Assembly: GCA_040285825.1 (NCBI GenBank)
Contig: JAUPSS010000005.1
Coordinates: forward strand, 1,178,001-1,242,000
Length of the DNA stretch: 64,000 nt
Direction: 5' to 3'
Origin: Eukaryota sp. TZLM1-RC
Taxonomy: Eukaryota > Metamonada: BaSk clade
Shown here: one piece after another, positions 50,747 through 61,985 of the stretch
Position numbering within the stretch: position 1 is the stretch's first letter
Layout: every line of letters starts with the position of its first letter
The notes under the pieces: generated by a model
What the model was told of the DNA's origin: nothing
The model's database searches: none
The model's input: the letters and a program-made list of their open reading frames with translations, nothing else
Made by a program: the position numbers and the translations under genes

Positions 50747-51862
50747 ATGCATTTTCAAAAACCTACCACAGAAGGACTGCGATCTTCAGCAGAGTACCTC
50801 AAACAAACCTTTATTCAACGACATGGTGATCTTCGTCCTCCATCCCCAGTAACACAACAAACCCTTCCCGATCAAGCTCTTCTCAAAACTCTTGTACACG
50901 AGATCGGAATTCCGGAACGTCAAGCCAAGGAGGCCCTCATCGCTACCTCCAACGTAAGCGTTGATGCCGCTCTCGAACACATTTGGTCTCAAAGCCAACA
51001 GCAAGAACCTCCAGAGCCCGCACCTCAAGAACAATTACCACATGTTAAGGATTATTCATATGGAACAACCATAGAAGAAGCTTTAAAACAAGGTTATATT
51101 GAAGGAATTGGTGAAATCTCCACCACTCCAGGTCACGTTGAGCCTTTAGGTCGGCCGACGCAACATTCCCAGTCTGTACCAATGGAAGAGGCACATTCTT
51201 CAAGAGATGAATCAGGAGAAATGGAACATGGGTTAGATCGGCCGACTCAAGAAATGGAAGGTGAAGTTGCAGAGAAAACACAGGAAGAGAAAAAGGCTGA
51301 GATGTTGGCCAAAATGAAGCGGATATCTGACCAAAAAAAGCAAAAAGAGAAAGAAGAGCAACGACTCCGAGAAAAGCAACGGCGCGAGGAAGGGAAAAGT
51401 TACGCTGAATTAAAGAGAGAAATAAAGGAAAAAGAAAGGAAGAAAGCCATGGAAGAAAAGATGAGGGAAAGACGTGAGCAAAGGGAGTATTTGGCTAAGG
51501 TAAAAGAGCAGGTAAGGTTGGAGAAGGAAGCTCGTGCAAGGGAGAGTTTGCCTGCAAGTTCAAAAGTGCAGGGAAAAAGTCCAGCAGGAGGATTGCCGAC
51601 ATCCGCTCCAGTCCAGGCAAACCCACCTGGACCAATGTCTAAAACAGATAAATGTAGAGTTCAGGTAAGAATTGGCGGAAAACCTTATCAAAATGAGTTT
51701 TCCGCCAATGCCACTTTTAGAGAAGTTAAGCAATGGGTAAGGAGCCAAGTAGGTAAAGATGTGAGGTTGATGACCATGATGCCAAGAAAAGAGGTCACTG
51801 AGGAGAATAGAACGTTGGAAGACTTGGGTTTTGTGCCTGCAATAGCTTTGATGGGAATGTAA
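50747..51862 (+). CDS. UBA- and UBX-domain protein, UBXN1/SAKS1-like
   Basis: 371 residues from the first in-frame ATG. A UBA domain at about 40-80 (LLKTLVHEIGIPERQAKEAL, then SVDAALEHIW) binds ubiquitin. A long highly charged coiled coil at about 175-270 (KKAEMLAKMKRISDQKKQKE, EEQRLREKQRREEGKSY) matches the middle of UBXN1. A UBX domain at about 293-371 (CRVQVRIGGKPYQNEFSANA, RLMTMMPRKE, LEDLGFVPAIALMGM) is the ubiquitin-like fold that docks on the p97/Cdc48 N-domain. Note the p97-contact loop reads MPRK where many UBX proteins have FPR. Role: Cdc48 cofactor in ubiquitin-dependent turnover, inferred from architecture. An upstream exon cannot be excluded, since a TTTAACAG acceptor-like word lies at about 50706-50713 and the frame is open there. 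Confidence 0.85.
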   Translation: MHFQKPTTEGLRSSAEYLKQTFIQRHGDLRPPSPVTQQTLPDQALLKTLVHEIGIPERQAKEALIATSNVSVDAALEHIWSQSQQQEPPEPAPQEQLPHVKDYSYGTTIEEALKQGYIEGIGEISTTPGHVEPLGRPTQHSQSVPMEEAHSSRDESGEMEHGLDRPTQEMEGEVAEKTQEEKKAEMLAKMKRISDQKKQKEKEEQRLREKQRREEGKSYAELKREIKEKERKKAMEEKMRERREQREYLAKVKEQVRLEKEARARESLPASSKVQGKSPAGGLPTSAPVQANPPGPMSKTDKCRVQVRIGGKPYQNEFSANATFREVKQWVRSQVGKDVRLMTMMPRKEVTEENRTLEDLGFVPAIALMGM

Positions 51863-52084
51863 ATAAACACTTATTGGTGGAAGTTGTTGTGATCAAATTG
51901 TTTATGATATACAATCTGAGTAAAAATTACTTGGAAAAGAGTGTAATTTTCTCAAAAATGCAGAATTGATTTCGCACTTGATGGCTCCAAAATACTTGTA
52001 ATTGATTTATTAACAATTAAATATTAGGTTTCTATTCTAAATCTACCTTGAATCACAGTAAAAGAGTTCGGTTAGAATTTAGTT
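51863..52084. other. Short intergenic spacer
   Basis: AT-rich, with nothing recognisable; contains the 3' end of the UBX gene. Confidence 0.4.
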
Positions 52085-52310
52085 GATAATATTACAGAAG
52101 TTTCTAAAAAGTTATTAAAAAGAGAAGTATTTATCTCCCTGCCTTGGTCAACCTTTTGATACCTCACTTTCTGGCAGGGCGTCATATTTCTTCTGTTCTT
52201 TGCCAAAACGATGTCGCTGACCGACAGTGACCCTGACTTGGGCGGACTAGGACGCCCAAGTAGATATTCTACCCGTCAAATCAAGCTCATCCCCTTCACT
52301 CAAAAACTAA
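52085..52310 (+). repeat. About 220-bp dispersed repeat, copy 2
   Basis: Inverted partner of 9493-9725 (see there). On this strand an ATG at about 52209 starts MSLTDSDPDLGGLGRPSRYS and stays open for about 50 codons to TGA, while the other copy stops early, so coding is doubtful. Confidence 0.75.
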
Positions 52311-52428
52311 TTCACGTATTTCTCGTAGAAAATACAGTGGTTGAGTTTCTAACAGCTAGAGAATGAAAATATAAACTGTTTCGTTGAATTTGAGTCGAAA
52401 TAAAGGACATTAGTTGAAAGAGACAGCG

Positions 52429-52641
52429 TCATGTAGGATTAGAAGATGATTGTATTTGAAGTTCAATTTTTGATAGAGATAACTGACGTAAACAAGTCGA
52501 TATGGTAAAATGGCTTACATAATAGTATTTATCAATATCTTGCTGGGTTTTGTTTAGAAGGACTAAGGTGTAAATCGCTCGAGTCTTGGTGTCTTCGCTT
52601 GCATGCACTTTCAGGCGTCTAGAATTATCACCAGAAACCAA
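52429..52641 (-). other. Possible helix-turn-helix fragment of a transposase
   Basis: A 70-codon frame contains TRAIYTLVLLNKTQQDIDKY followed by YVSHFTISTCL, the shape of a transposase-type helix-turn-helix (xxLxxQxxIAxxxxVSxxTISxxL). No catalytic part is visible. The remaining 52.3-52.8 kb shows nothing else. Confidence 0.3.
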
Positions 52642-52808
52642 AAGTCGATGCTAGCTCCGATTACACCACATACAAATTGTAATGAAAAATGATGTGAGAA
52701 ATAGGTGTGGTGAGAATTAGAATTCACTAATGTCAATGAATAAACGACACAGGTTCTATTTTTGGTATTAAATTATCTGCCAACATATCTTCATCCTTTA
52801 CGTCCTGA

Positions 52809-53576
52809 ATGAGTCTTCATAAGTGTATAAATTCAAATGAAATTCCAGCACGTGCTCCCAACGCCAATGCTTGCACCTCCAAGCCCATCAATGATTCTGA
52901 CCAAAAGCCCCCAGGCGAAGAGTTAGTCGGAAAGGAAGTCGGTTCAAAGCTTCGTGTTCGGGTTTATAGTAGTTTTGAATGTTACGCACAGCTTATTGTT
53001 TCCAAGGTGAGGAGAGGTTTTAATCAGAATTGGAATAACGTTGACCTTTTCATTAGCCACGACATACATATCAACGATTTTGAGGATTTATGCAACTGTG
53101 ACGTTGTTGTCATCGACACTAACCAAATGACTTGGAATGTTGCTTTTCTCAATCGTATATTTGAATCCACTTGTGGATCATTAAAAGGTTTGGTTTTGTT
53201 TAACTATGTCCCAGCGGATGGTTTTAATCATTCTTGCTTCGAGGATGGTAGTTGTGATTATTATTATCTTCAATCACCAAATGACTTCACCACAATGATT
53301 CCAACACGTGATGATGATCCTTTACTAAGAAATGTAAAGCCCTTCTTATTGAATTGTGGTAGAATCAACACCCAATGTATTAGTGGCACTTTGGTTGCTA
53401 CTATTGAAGATGGTACTCCTTTATTTGCCAAGAATGTTGTCTGTGGACAGAGATTTGTCGAATTTTTGTTTCATTCAAACACTTGGGGCAATGTTCCAAA
53501 TGATGGACCTTTTGAATCCTCATCGGAATGTGATTTATTAATAGCTAATGCTGTTGCCTGGTGTGGTCATGTTTAG
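52809..53576 (+). CDS. Uncharacterised protein with GATase-like C-terminal domain
   Basis: 255 residues, intact. The sequence DLCNCDVVVIDTNQ, LKGLVLFNYVPADGF, ISGTLVATIEDGTPLFAKN, FVEFLFHSNTWGN and SECDLLIANAVAWCG has the strand/loop spacing seen in class I glutamine-amidotransferase-like or ThuA-like proteins, which end with LL-NA-xW. That similarity is by eye and no catalytic triad is identified. It is clearly a paralogue of the gene relic at 56.57-57.73 kb (NTQC-SG-LVA-I-DGTPL-AKN shared), but lacks its B-box. Name withheld. Confidence 0.75.
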   Translation: MSLHKCINSNEIPARAPNANACTSKPINDSDQKPPGEELVGKEVGSKLRVRVYSSFECYAQLIVSKVRRGFNQNWNNVDLFISHDIHINDFEDLCNCDVVVIDTNQMTWNVAFLNRIFESTCGSLKGLVLFNYVPADGFNHSCFEDGSCDYYYLQSPNDFTTMIPTRDDDPLLRNVKPFLLNCGRINTQCISGTLVATIEDGTPLFAKNVVCGQRFVEFLFHSNTWGNVPNDGPFESSSECDLLIANAVAWCGHV

Positions 53577-54000
53577 GTTTAAATATATGGATTTGAATAT
53601 GTTTTTTTTGTTTTTATATGAAGTAACCAATTATTATTATCATTAGTGTATTTTGAATCCCAATAACTTAAAGATTGATTAAATTAATGTTAGATTATGA
53701 AATTAAGCGGAGATCTACTAACAATTGAAGCATTCAGTTGTCTTTCAACAGGTTTATAATCTTACATCATAAAATTATTGAAAGAAGAAAAACATACTTT
53801 GCCAAAAATATATCGGTAGTACAAAAAGCAATAAAGATCATTTAATTATCGAGCAATCATAAATTCCGAATACATACTCAAGACTACAAATTATTATAAA
53901 TTTGAAATATGAAAACAAAACATTTTGGTTGATAATTAGATTGAATTCAGGCAGTAAATTTTTTTTGTTTGATTTGTTTCAAATACAATATGAATTTTCA
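53577..54000. other. Intergenic spacer
   Basis: AT-rich; nothing recognised apart from the probable 3' UTR of the preceding gene. Confidence 0.4.
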
Positions 54001-55139
54001 ACAATATTTAATTTTATTTTTTGATGGATATTTTCTACGAAGAATCAAATAAAAACAAAACAAACTAAAACACATAAAAAACTAAATTCTCCACGCCAAC
54101 TCTTGATGAATCATTATAAAGTTTGGACATCATTAAACTCAAGTACTTGGGAACACTTCTGTACAAAGCGAAAATGATATGATTCTTCCATAAATTCCCT
54201 GCAAAATTCTTACCACTTGATCGACATAAATTACCAAAATCATTGATGAAATTCAAGGCGTATTGTCCAATGTTGCCAAAAATCGAAAAGGCAAAAGGAA
54301 CAAACGAAAACTTCGAGTAAAGATTCTTATTTAAATCATTTAATATCTCAGTATATTTATCTCGCTTACGATCTTCAGCCTTGTTTAAATGACCATTAGT
54401 ACTAAGTAAAACATCATCGCGACAAACAAAAGCAAAGGGATCAACTCTAGTGAAATCAACAACAACTTGAGAGGAATCCACAAAAGGGGCAATTAAATCA
54501 CCTCGACGTGAATTAAACAGATTATCATCATTATAATGCTTCCACAAAGGTTCTACTTTGCAACTAAAATTGTAACACTTGAACATCTCATATGTCACAT
54601 CACGAACGGCATTATGAAGAACTGACCTATATTGGAGAAATTTCTTACAACTCACAATATGACGGAAATTGGCAGTAGGTTTTTTGTTACAAATACAATA
54701 AGAATTGTCCAAAAGACCACTTGGATACATCCCTAATCTCAACCGCATGTTTTGTTTCCAAGCTTCATTTGTTAAGTGAAGACCAAATGGCCTTGGTTGC
54801 TGAGATATTAAATTAGTACAGTTCTGAATGTCTGATAAAAAGGCAGCAAAGACGGGATTATTAATCTTAGTCACACTAAGTCGTTTAGAAAAATCCAGGT
54901 CTTCAAAACCAATAAGAACAGACTTCTGTAATTTCACAATAGCAAGATGAAGGTTGGTGAAAGATCTCGAAGGCACAGCAGGCAAACTTGAAGGAAAACT
55001 CCTATTCCAAACATCAACAGGTAGTTCCTGCACCATGTTTTCAAGAGAAATTAATAAAGGATGTGATACATTCAAAGGAATATGATCAAAACGAAGTTTC
55101 CACGCAAAAAGAAAATTTTTCATACCACCAATAAAAGCA
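54001..55139 (-). mobile_element. Family E LINE, 3' part (RLE domain)
   Basis: The frame 55123-54065 is a full linker plus RLE domain nearly identical to the plus-strand copy at 48.1-49.13 kb: CICN...FRHIVSC, LHNAVRDVTYEM, SRRGDLIAPFVDSSQVVVDF. At 55131-55139 it is interrupted by the short insert and continues at 55289 upstream. Confidence 0.9.
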
Positions 55140-55288
55140 GAGCACTGTTACAATTAGGAATAGAGTATGAAAATCGCGCGCTTAAAAGATTTGATGATGT
55201 TGATGCGTGTATTGAGGATATTGAGTTCTAGTTTTTTGTTTAATGTTTTGTTAGCGTTGAAAATAAATTTATCCTATAACAAAAAAAA
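55140..55288 (+). mobile_element. 149-bp family C LINE tail nested in the family E LINE
   Basis: Begins GAGCACTGTTACAATTAGG and is almost identical to 41466-41560, including the ELEND-type C-terminus EDIEF and TAG, then a 3' UTR ending in CAAAAAAAA. It is flanked by ATAAAAGCA at 55131-55139 and 55289-55297 (9-bp target-site duplication). It shows the real 3' end of family C. Confidence 0.9.
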
Positions 55289-56578
55289 ATAAAAGCACTT
55301 TTGCATAAATACTCTGCTTTTGAAAAACCAACTCCACCAAATTGAGGACTAAAAAATGCATGATAAAGAATTTTAGATGGACAAACTTCTAATAAATTTC
55401 CTAAGTAATTTGTTCTCAAAGTATTAAATTGACGTGCAAAATCATGAGAAATTGTGGGAGATACAGAAAGAAGAAGATGATTAATTTTTGATCCAAAACA
55501 CACATTTAGGACCGAAAACGCTAAATGTTTGTCAATTTCTAGATCTTGAATAGCCAAAAGTTGCTCTTCGATTTTTTTCCAAAATACCTGACAAAATCGA
55601 TTTAATTGTTTCACAATTTCCAAAATAAGAGCCAAGAAACTGAATAGCATCTTCCTCGTAATAAACGTATTTGATAAAAGTTTCATTAAATGCCACCTCC
55701 ACATTCTGATTACCAATAATGAAACACTTGGGCAATTTAATATCTAACCCTATTTATTTGAACAGAAAAACAAAATGTTGTAACCCGTATTGTGAAAGAG
55801 ACAAAGGGCCAATAAGTGATAAATCATCTGCATAAGCACATATATGAATGTCAGGAAAATCCGACTTAAATTTTACCAAAACTGATTGCAGTGCTAAGCA
55901 AAAGAAAAATGGACCCAATGGATCCCCTTGTTTGACGCCTCTTGACGAAACAATATTCTCAGAATGAAAAATTAAGTTAGAGGGTGATCCATACATCAAT
56001 TTAAAATACGGCAAAAGTGGAGGATAATGTAGTTCAAGTTCTTGCAAAATACTGCAGCGAAAAACCGAGTTGAAAGCATTTTTAAAATCAATGTTCAATA
56101 AATAATTTTCGATTGAAAATTTTTGATTGAAAAGTAAATCTGTACACAACACAGCACTAGTTGTGCCATCAGGAATTCCGATAGCAAATTGATAAGGACG
56201 AAAAAAATAAATTGCGGATGACTTAACTCTTTTAAAACAAATAATTGCCAATAATCTCTTTAAAGACTCACCAACAGCAATAGGTCTGACACCACCTCCA
56301 GGCTTAATTAAAGCAACTAAACGAGATGACGTTAACGCTTGTGGTAACTTGAAACGTCCCATGATAACACTATTAAAAAAGAAAGCTAAATCATCCACGA
56401 TTTCTGGACATATGTTGACGGTCGACTTCAAATAATCATAACTAAGTCCAGAAGGCCCAGGAGAACGACCAGACGGAACTCCTTTAATAGCTACACTAAT
56501 TTCAACACAAGTAACAAAATTGATAGGATTAGTAGTGCAGAAATCACGTTCATTATTACGATGTGATTTATGATACTC
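55289..56578 (-). mobile_element. Family E LINE, RT part
   Basis: Continuing upstream: 55716-55240 is the thumb and linker (LGFSVLNVCFGSKINHLLLS-type, GVGFSKAEYLCKSAF), and 56575-55754 is the RT (PSGRSPGPSGLSYDYL, LLNIDFKNAFNSV, SSRGVKQGDPLGPFFFCLAL, YADDLSLIGP). Unlike the other families its catalytic box is YADD, the usual LINE form. A frameshift near 55750 separates the two pieces. The 5' end abuts a run of ten C at 56580-56589 and the B-box gene. Confidence 0.88.
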
Positions 56579-56579
56579 A

Positions 56580-57727
56580 CCCCCCCCCCAATCCCATCGA
56601 TGAGTCCAATCAAAACTCAACAGAGACTCGTGTTTGTAACAACTGCACCAAATCAGAAGCCACTCTCTTCTGTATTCAATGCGATGGTTATCTCTGTACG
56701 CAATGCTCTCAGGAACTGCATCTTAATCCAATTTTGCAATACCATACCCCTCTCGAAATCCCAGCCTCTCGTACTACCTTTAAATGTTCTCGTTCAACAA
56801 GAATGAATCTTTCATACAATTGTGAAGAAGATTTAATGAGCATTACTTATCAAATTCATTTTAATCATTTAGATGAGCAAAAGTTCATGAATATTGTAAA
56901 TTTTGGAATTATTCACTCATTTCCGGAGTTAATTGCCAAAGTTATTGACAATTACCACTTTCAGCCACCACCAAAAGTCGTTAAAATTCCTGTCGATATC
57001 CTGCTTAAGTTGGCGCTTAATGATGTTGATGATACAACAGAACGATGGTTGGAAAACGTAGTAAGAATTAGTTGTACCTGTGACAATTTTGCACATGTTT
57101 CCAAAAAGTTATTGGGAAAGGAAGTTCAAAAACAAGTTTCAGTTGCAGTTAGTTGCCAGCGCTTGTCTGATCTTGATAGCAAACTGAAGGAAGGACAGGA
57201 GAAGAATTGGAATGATGTTGTGTTTAAAATTACGAAAAATCCCCAGGTCCGCAATCGTGAAGACTTAAACCCTTATGATGTTGTTGTTGTGGAATCATGG
57301 AAATCTAATCTTCCAGGAACTCTTCTTAATGAAATACTTGAATCAGAAAAAGGTTTGGTTTTTTTCCATTCCAATCCAATAGTTCGTTTCAAGTACTCTT
57401 GTTTTTGAAAAAATAATTGGTCGTACTTTCGAAAATTATACAGAAATGGTTCGAGTAGATGATTCTGATTCTTTACTATATAATGTTAAAACTTTTTTTT
57501 ATAGAGATGGTATTAAAAATACCCAATGTACAAGTGGAAAATTGGTTGCTGCCATTGCCGATGGTACTCCTTTAATTGCCAAGAATGCTGTTGGTAGTGG
57601 TAGGTTAGTTGAATTTGGGTGTTATTCGTCTTCGTGTGGTGCAGAGGCTTCATATGGCTGGGATGCATCAACTGATGGTCATTTATTAATAGCTAATGCC
57701 GTTGCTTGGTGTGGTTTTTGTGTTTAG
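56580..57727 (+). pseudogene. B-box zinc-finger protein gene, broken
   Basis: The frame from the C-run encodes NPIDES...CNNCTKSEATLFCIQCD, a B-box (CxxC-x7-CxxC...LCTQCSQELHLN...H), then a helical middle (HFNHLDEQKFMNIVNFGIIH), then the same C-terminal domain as the gene at 52.8 kb (DVVVVESWKSN, NTQCTSGKLVAAIADGTPL, STDGHLLIANAVAWCG). There are two defects. No ATG lies in frame before residue 89 or so, because the LINE abuts the 5' end. And a T-run at about 57401-57405 adds one base so that TGA ends the first part at 57406; the second part (57446-57727) resumes in the next frame. If the T-run is a sequencing error, only the 5' end is broken. Confidence 0.7.
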
Positions 57728-58192
57728 GTCAAATAAATTGATTTTTATTAATGTTTTCAGTTGTTTTCAGTGTATTAAATAGCGAGTTTACTTATTAGTT
57801 TTATTGCATTTTGGTTCAATGAATTTTGTCAAATTGTAAGTTGATTAAATCAAGTGTTGTGGTTCAATAACAAAGCATTTTGATTCTTCTAATTAAACGA
57901 TATTGAACTTCAACAATGTCAATACTGATTTTCTGAATCCAGTCTGATTTCTAGATGAAATAAGTTCCAAAGAAAGAACTATTTATTAAAAGAAACGTTT
58001 TAGTTGGTTATTGCATCGGAATTTCAGGTCTTTCAAGAATAAGAGAAGTTTAATGCTGTAGATCAAAAGGGAAGGAAATCAAACATTACATCAAAATTCT
58101 CAATTCAATGACTCATTGTGGTGACGGTATTTGCTGAGACAGTAGGATGAAAGAGGAATTGAATTTAATACAATAATCAAATTAAATTTTAT
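57728..58192. other. Intergenic spacer
   Basis: AT-rich, no gene recognised. GGTTCAATGAATTTTGTC with AGTTGATTAAATCAAGTG near 57814-57861 faintly recalls the family A tail at 6.85 kb. Confidence 0.35.
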
Positions 58193-59117
58193 TTACCCTG
58201 AAACAAAACTCTTGACTCTTTTTCTAGAATTATTATTAATATAAAACCAAGATTGAATCCAACTAAGTAATTCCAAATCATCATCAGATTTTCTAATTTT
58301 TTCGTAAATAAAATCTAAGAATTGTTTCTTTAAATAAAAAGACAATATTTTTAAATCATGTTTCGAATTATGAAAATCAAATACATTTAAATCATAAATA
58401 TGGAGCAATTCTGAGGGTAAATTGAAATAATTAAGGTTAAAATCACTTGACGGTAAAAAGATTGATACAATTATAATTAAAGAGACCAAAATTATTTACC
58501 AAATTATTATTAATTTTGGAAACAAAGTCAGAAAAATCAATTAATTCTTGGTTTTTTGACTTAATTAATTTGAGAAGTTTTATTTTAAACAATATTTCTG
58601 ATTTAGTTTCACTTTTCATATTGATAACAGCATTTTTAATTTCAACTAAGCTATTAAAGATTTGCAACCCTGCCTGTTCAAGTCTAATTAAAGGCATAGA
58701 TTCTTGACAAGAAGCTTCTAATGACCTGATAAAGGATAAACTTGCTGAATTTCTAGTTTGCAAAGCCCTTACCTGGGTTAGTCTAGAGTTGGGGTAAGAG
58801 TTAGGGTTGGGATTGGGATTAAGGTTAGAGTTAGAGTTAGGGTTAAGGTTAGCTTTTGGTTTTGGTTTTGGTTTTGAAATGGGACGGCGAGTGCTTAGAG
58901 ACTTTCTTCTAGGCTTATCTGGCTTTGGGTGGATCTTCACAGAGTTGATAATGTTGTGTAGCTCTTCGTTGGTTATGAGAGAGGGCGTATGATGATCTGC
59001 GACAGAAGCTGAATAGGAAGTACCGCAAGCAAGAATGGTGGAATGGACAAAGGAAAGAACTTGTGTGATGTAGTCGAGGTGATCACAACATCGTCGTAGT
59101 GTAGGAAGGTGTTCCAT
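58193..59117 (-). CDS. Asn/Pro-repeat protein, probable two-exon gene, function unknown
   Basis: The upstream frame starts at the ATG at 59117 (MEHLPTLRRC) and has a Lys/Pro-rich region (PISKPKPKPK) then Asn-Pro repeats (NPNSNSNLNPNPNPN), then helical, Lys-rich sequence (LLKLIKSKNQELIDFSDFVS). It ends at 58443. A second frame (58489-58193) continues with protein-like sequence (LPSELLHIYDLNVFDFHNSK, DFIYEKIRKSDDDLELLSW). An intron with donor GTCTCT at about 58480 and acceptor CCCTCAG at about 58405 (phase 1) would join them, but the donor is weak. The Asn-Pro tract is shared in style with the coiled-coil gene at 45.8 kb. No family recognised. Confidence 0.5.
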
Positions 59118-59904
59118 TGATAATGGATTAAGATGTTTTGAATCTCGATTGTCAAAGATCTATCTTATTCACTGACTTTGGGTGAAAATCAACTTCATTG
59201 AGAAGCGGGTATTGAAATCACCAGCTTAGTGCGGCCGGCTGGGGCGGACTGAACTGTTCTTACATGGAAGACAATCTTCAAAAATTGTTGAGTTGGTTAT
59301 AATAAATTTAAATTCTAGATAAAGAAAAACTAAGAAACATACCTTAATGTTCAGTCTTATCCCAGCCTGATAAACACTTTCAAGAAAAAGCTGAAATTGA
59401 AATAAGAAAAGCTTCTTTTGGGAAATTTTCTGAATCTTTGGCAATTAATTGTTTTGATATAGGGGAGGCAGGTTTTGAGGATGTGGAGTTTATATTATGT
59501 ATTTCATATTTGTTGTTGAGTAAAAATAAAATGAATGGCAAATAACATATCAGAACTCATAAATAAATTAGTTATCACTATAATGCATCGACTTTGAACA
59601 AAACAATAAATGATTCAACATCACCTTAATAGTAGAACCTCATCAGTGGATATTACATTATATAATAGCTGAGGTCATCAAGTCAAAAATATGTACAATA
59701 CATATTCAATAAACTTTGATTTCAAACATCAAAAAATGACCTAGGTTTTGGTTAAGTGCAGTCAGACTGAGACTTAATCTGATTTTAATCTACTAGAGAA
59801 AACAACAGTGCTGAGAAAACACAACTAAAATACATCGGACGGTCAATGATATTGATTCACCCCAATCAAAATTTGATTTTCAATTATTAAAACAAAAGAA
59901 TTAA
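59118..59904. other. Unassigned stretch
   Basis: About 790 bp. A minus-strand AAG-GTATGT donor-like site at about 59341 and a TTTCAATTTCAG acceptor-like site at about 59395 hint at small exons, but no protein similarity supports a gene. Confidence 0.3.
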
Positions 59905-61985
59905 TCGTTTTCAAGAATTCTTGCGTCTCTTGTTTTCAATAGAATTGGGAAAAAAGCCAAGGAATTTTTCAGTCCATTTCAATTTGGAATCAAGACAATT
60001 GATGGTGCTCCTTCTGCTGCTCCTTCGTCGGATGTGTTTTTTAATTCTAGAGATTCTAATTACATCTTCAATTTAGATTTTAAGAATGCTTTCAATTCTG
60101 TATCTCGTTCTTCCATTTTACCTTTGCTGCGAAAGTATTTTCCTGAAGTTGAGCCTTTTTTCTATTCATTTTAAGGAAAATCATCAACATTGGTCTATGA
60201 AAACATTGACCTGCTTTCTTCTTCAGGTGTTAAACAGGGCGATACACTTGGTACTTTTTTCTTTTGTCTGGCAATTCATCCATTAATGTGCGAATTGAAA
60301 GAAAAATTCCCAGAAATAGATATTGTAGCATATATGGATGACATTTCTGTAATTGCTCCTATTGCAATTCTGAAACAAATAGCAACTTTTATTCAACAAC
60401 GTTATGAAGATATTGGACTCTCATTGAATATCTCCAAATGTTTGATTATTGGCCATGAACCAATTGATTTTTTCATTAATGATGTCAATGTCCCCTTTAT
60501 CAATTATGATCAGTCTGGTTTTCGTTTTTTGGGTTGTTATCTCGGAAATATTGATGAAGTCAAAGGCCAACTTTCGACTCTGTTGACTCAATTTGGAAAT
60601 GAATTAGAATCAATAGAAAATTTAGATATTGAGAAACATTTGAAATACTTTTTCCTAAAAATCTGTTATTCTGGAAAATTTACTCATATTTTGAGATCAA
60701 CATCACCATCAATTTCTTTGGAGTTTTTTCGCATTTTTAATGAACAAAGAACCAATTTTTTAGCAAAATTATTGGAAATTGATGCATCTCAGTTACGAAG
60801 CCACATTTTTGTGGTACAAATTTTGGTGGTGTTGATTTTCATAAATCAAGCTACCTTTGTAAAGCTGCCTTTATTGGAGGTGGAAAGAATTTTATTTATG
60901 AATTTGTGAATCGTTTTCCTGAAAAAATTCATCTCATTGAAAATTGTGACAGCTCTTATCTTATTTCTTTGCAACAGGAAATTGAAACTCTTTCACCCAA
61001 TATTTGGGCTAAATGTTTCCCCTCTGATATTGTGGAACTTCCTCCAAGAAGCTTGCTCTTCCTACCACTGACTTTTGCAAAATTGCAGAAAAAAATCTTG
61101 AAAGTTTTAGAAAACTTGAATTATATTGTACGTCTTAGCTTGACTAAGGAAAAAAATCCCGTTTTTGCAAACTTTTTGATTGATCTTGAAGACAGTTGTT
61201 CAAGTTGCCTAATTTCCCAAATTCCCAACATTTATGGCCTTCTACTTAATGATCACCAATGGACCACTGCAATGAGAATGAGGTGTTTTCTATGGCCTTG
61301 TTCATTACCAAATGATTTAATTTGTCGCTGCAAGAGTGTTGTTACGCTTTCCCATATTTGAAACTGTAAGTATTTTATAACATATCGCTCAATTGTTCAT
61401 GACTCAGTTCGTGATCAATTATATGCCATGTGCAAAAGTTTCAACATAGAGGCATTTATTGAGCCACTAGTACGTAAGCTGTCTTCAGATCAAACTGATG
61501 ATTCCTTTGGTAAAAGAAGGGCAGATTTAGTAGCTCCAGGGATCGATGGTGTTCTCAATGTTGTGGATGTTGTCTCAGTTGATGTTTGCAAAAATTCTGC
61601 TGTTCGTTTAGTGTATTCCGCTGATTTGCCGTTATCTAACGCCGGAAAAAAGAAGATAAAAAATATGAAGAACCTTTGGCACAGTTAGGTAAAGTCGAAC
61701 ACGTCAAATATCAGTTTGTGCCGTTTGCAATTTCTCTTTTTGGCAATATTGGACCTTCAGGGTTACACTTTTGTGAAAATTTCAAAAAAATGTTACTGAA
61801 TAGATCTGGTGAAGACAATGAACTCCACTTTCTGGTTAAATAGAATTGTCTTTTGCATTTTCAAGTCTATTCCAACAATGATTTCAAAGGCACTTTTAGC
61901 TATTGGTGTAGAATATGAACCTAATGCTGTGAGTACGTTTAGTAATAGTGAAGCTTGTTTGGAGGATATTGAATTCTAGATGGGT
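59905..61985 (+). mobile_element. Family C LINE, RT through RLE domain
   Basis: 5'-truncated at the start of the RT. Order: SRILASLVFNRIGKKAKEFF, FQFGIKTIDGAPSA, NLDFKNAFNSV, a TAA at 60172-60174, SSGVKQGDTLGTFFFCLAIH, YMDDISVIAP (60190-60909), a frameshift near 60800, NRFPEKIHLIEN to LNDHQWTTAMRMRCFLWP and the zinc finger CRCK...LSHI with a TGA at the last Cys region (61361), MCKSFNIEAFIEPL, RRADLVAPGIDGVLNVVDVV, a frameshift near 61665, and the C-terminus to about 61980. The RGD Gly is Ala here. Several breaks make it dead. Confidence 0.88.
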
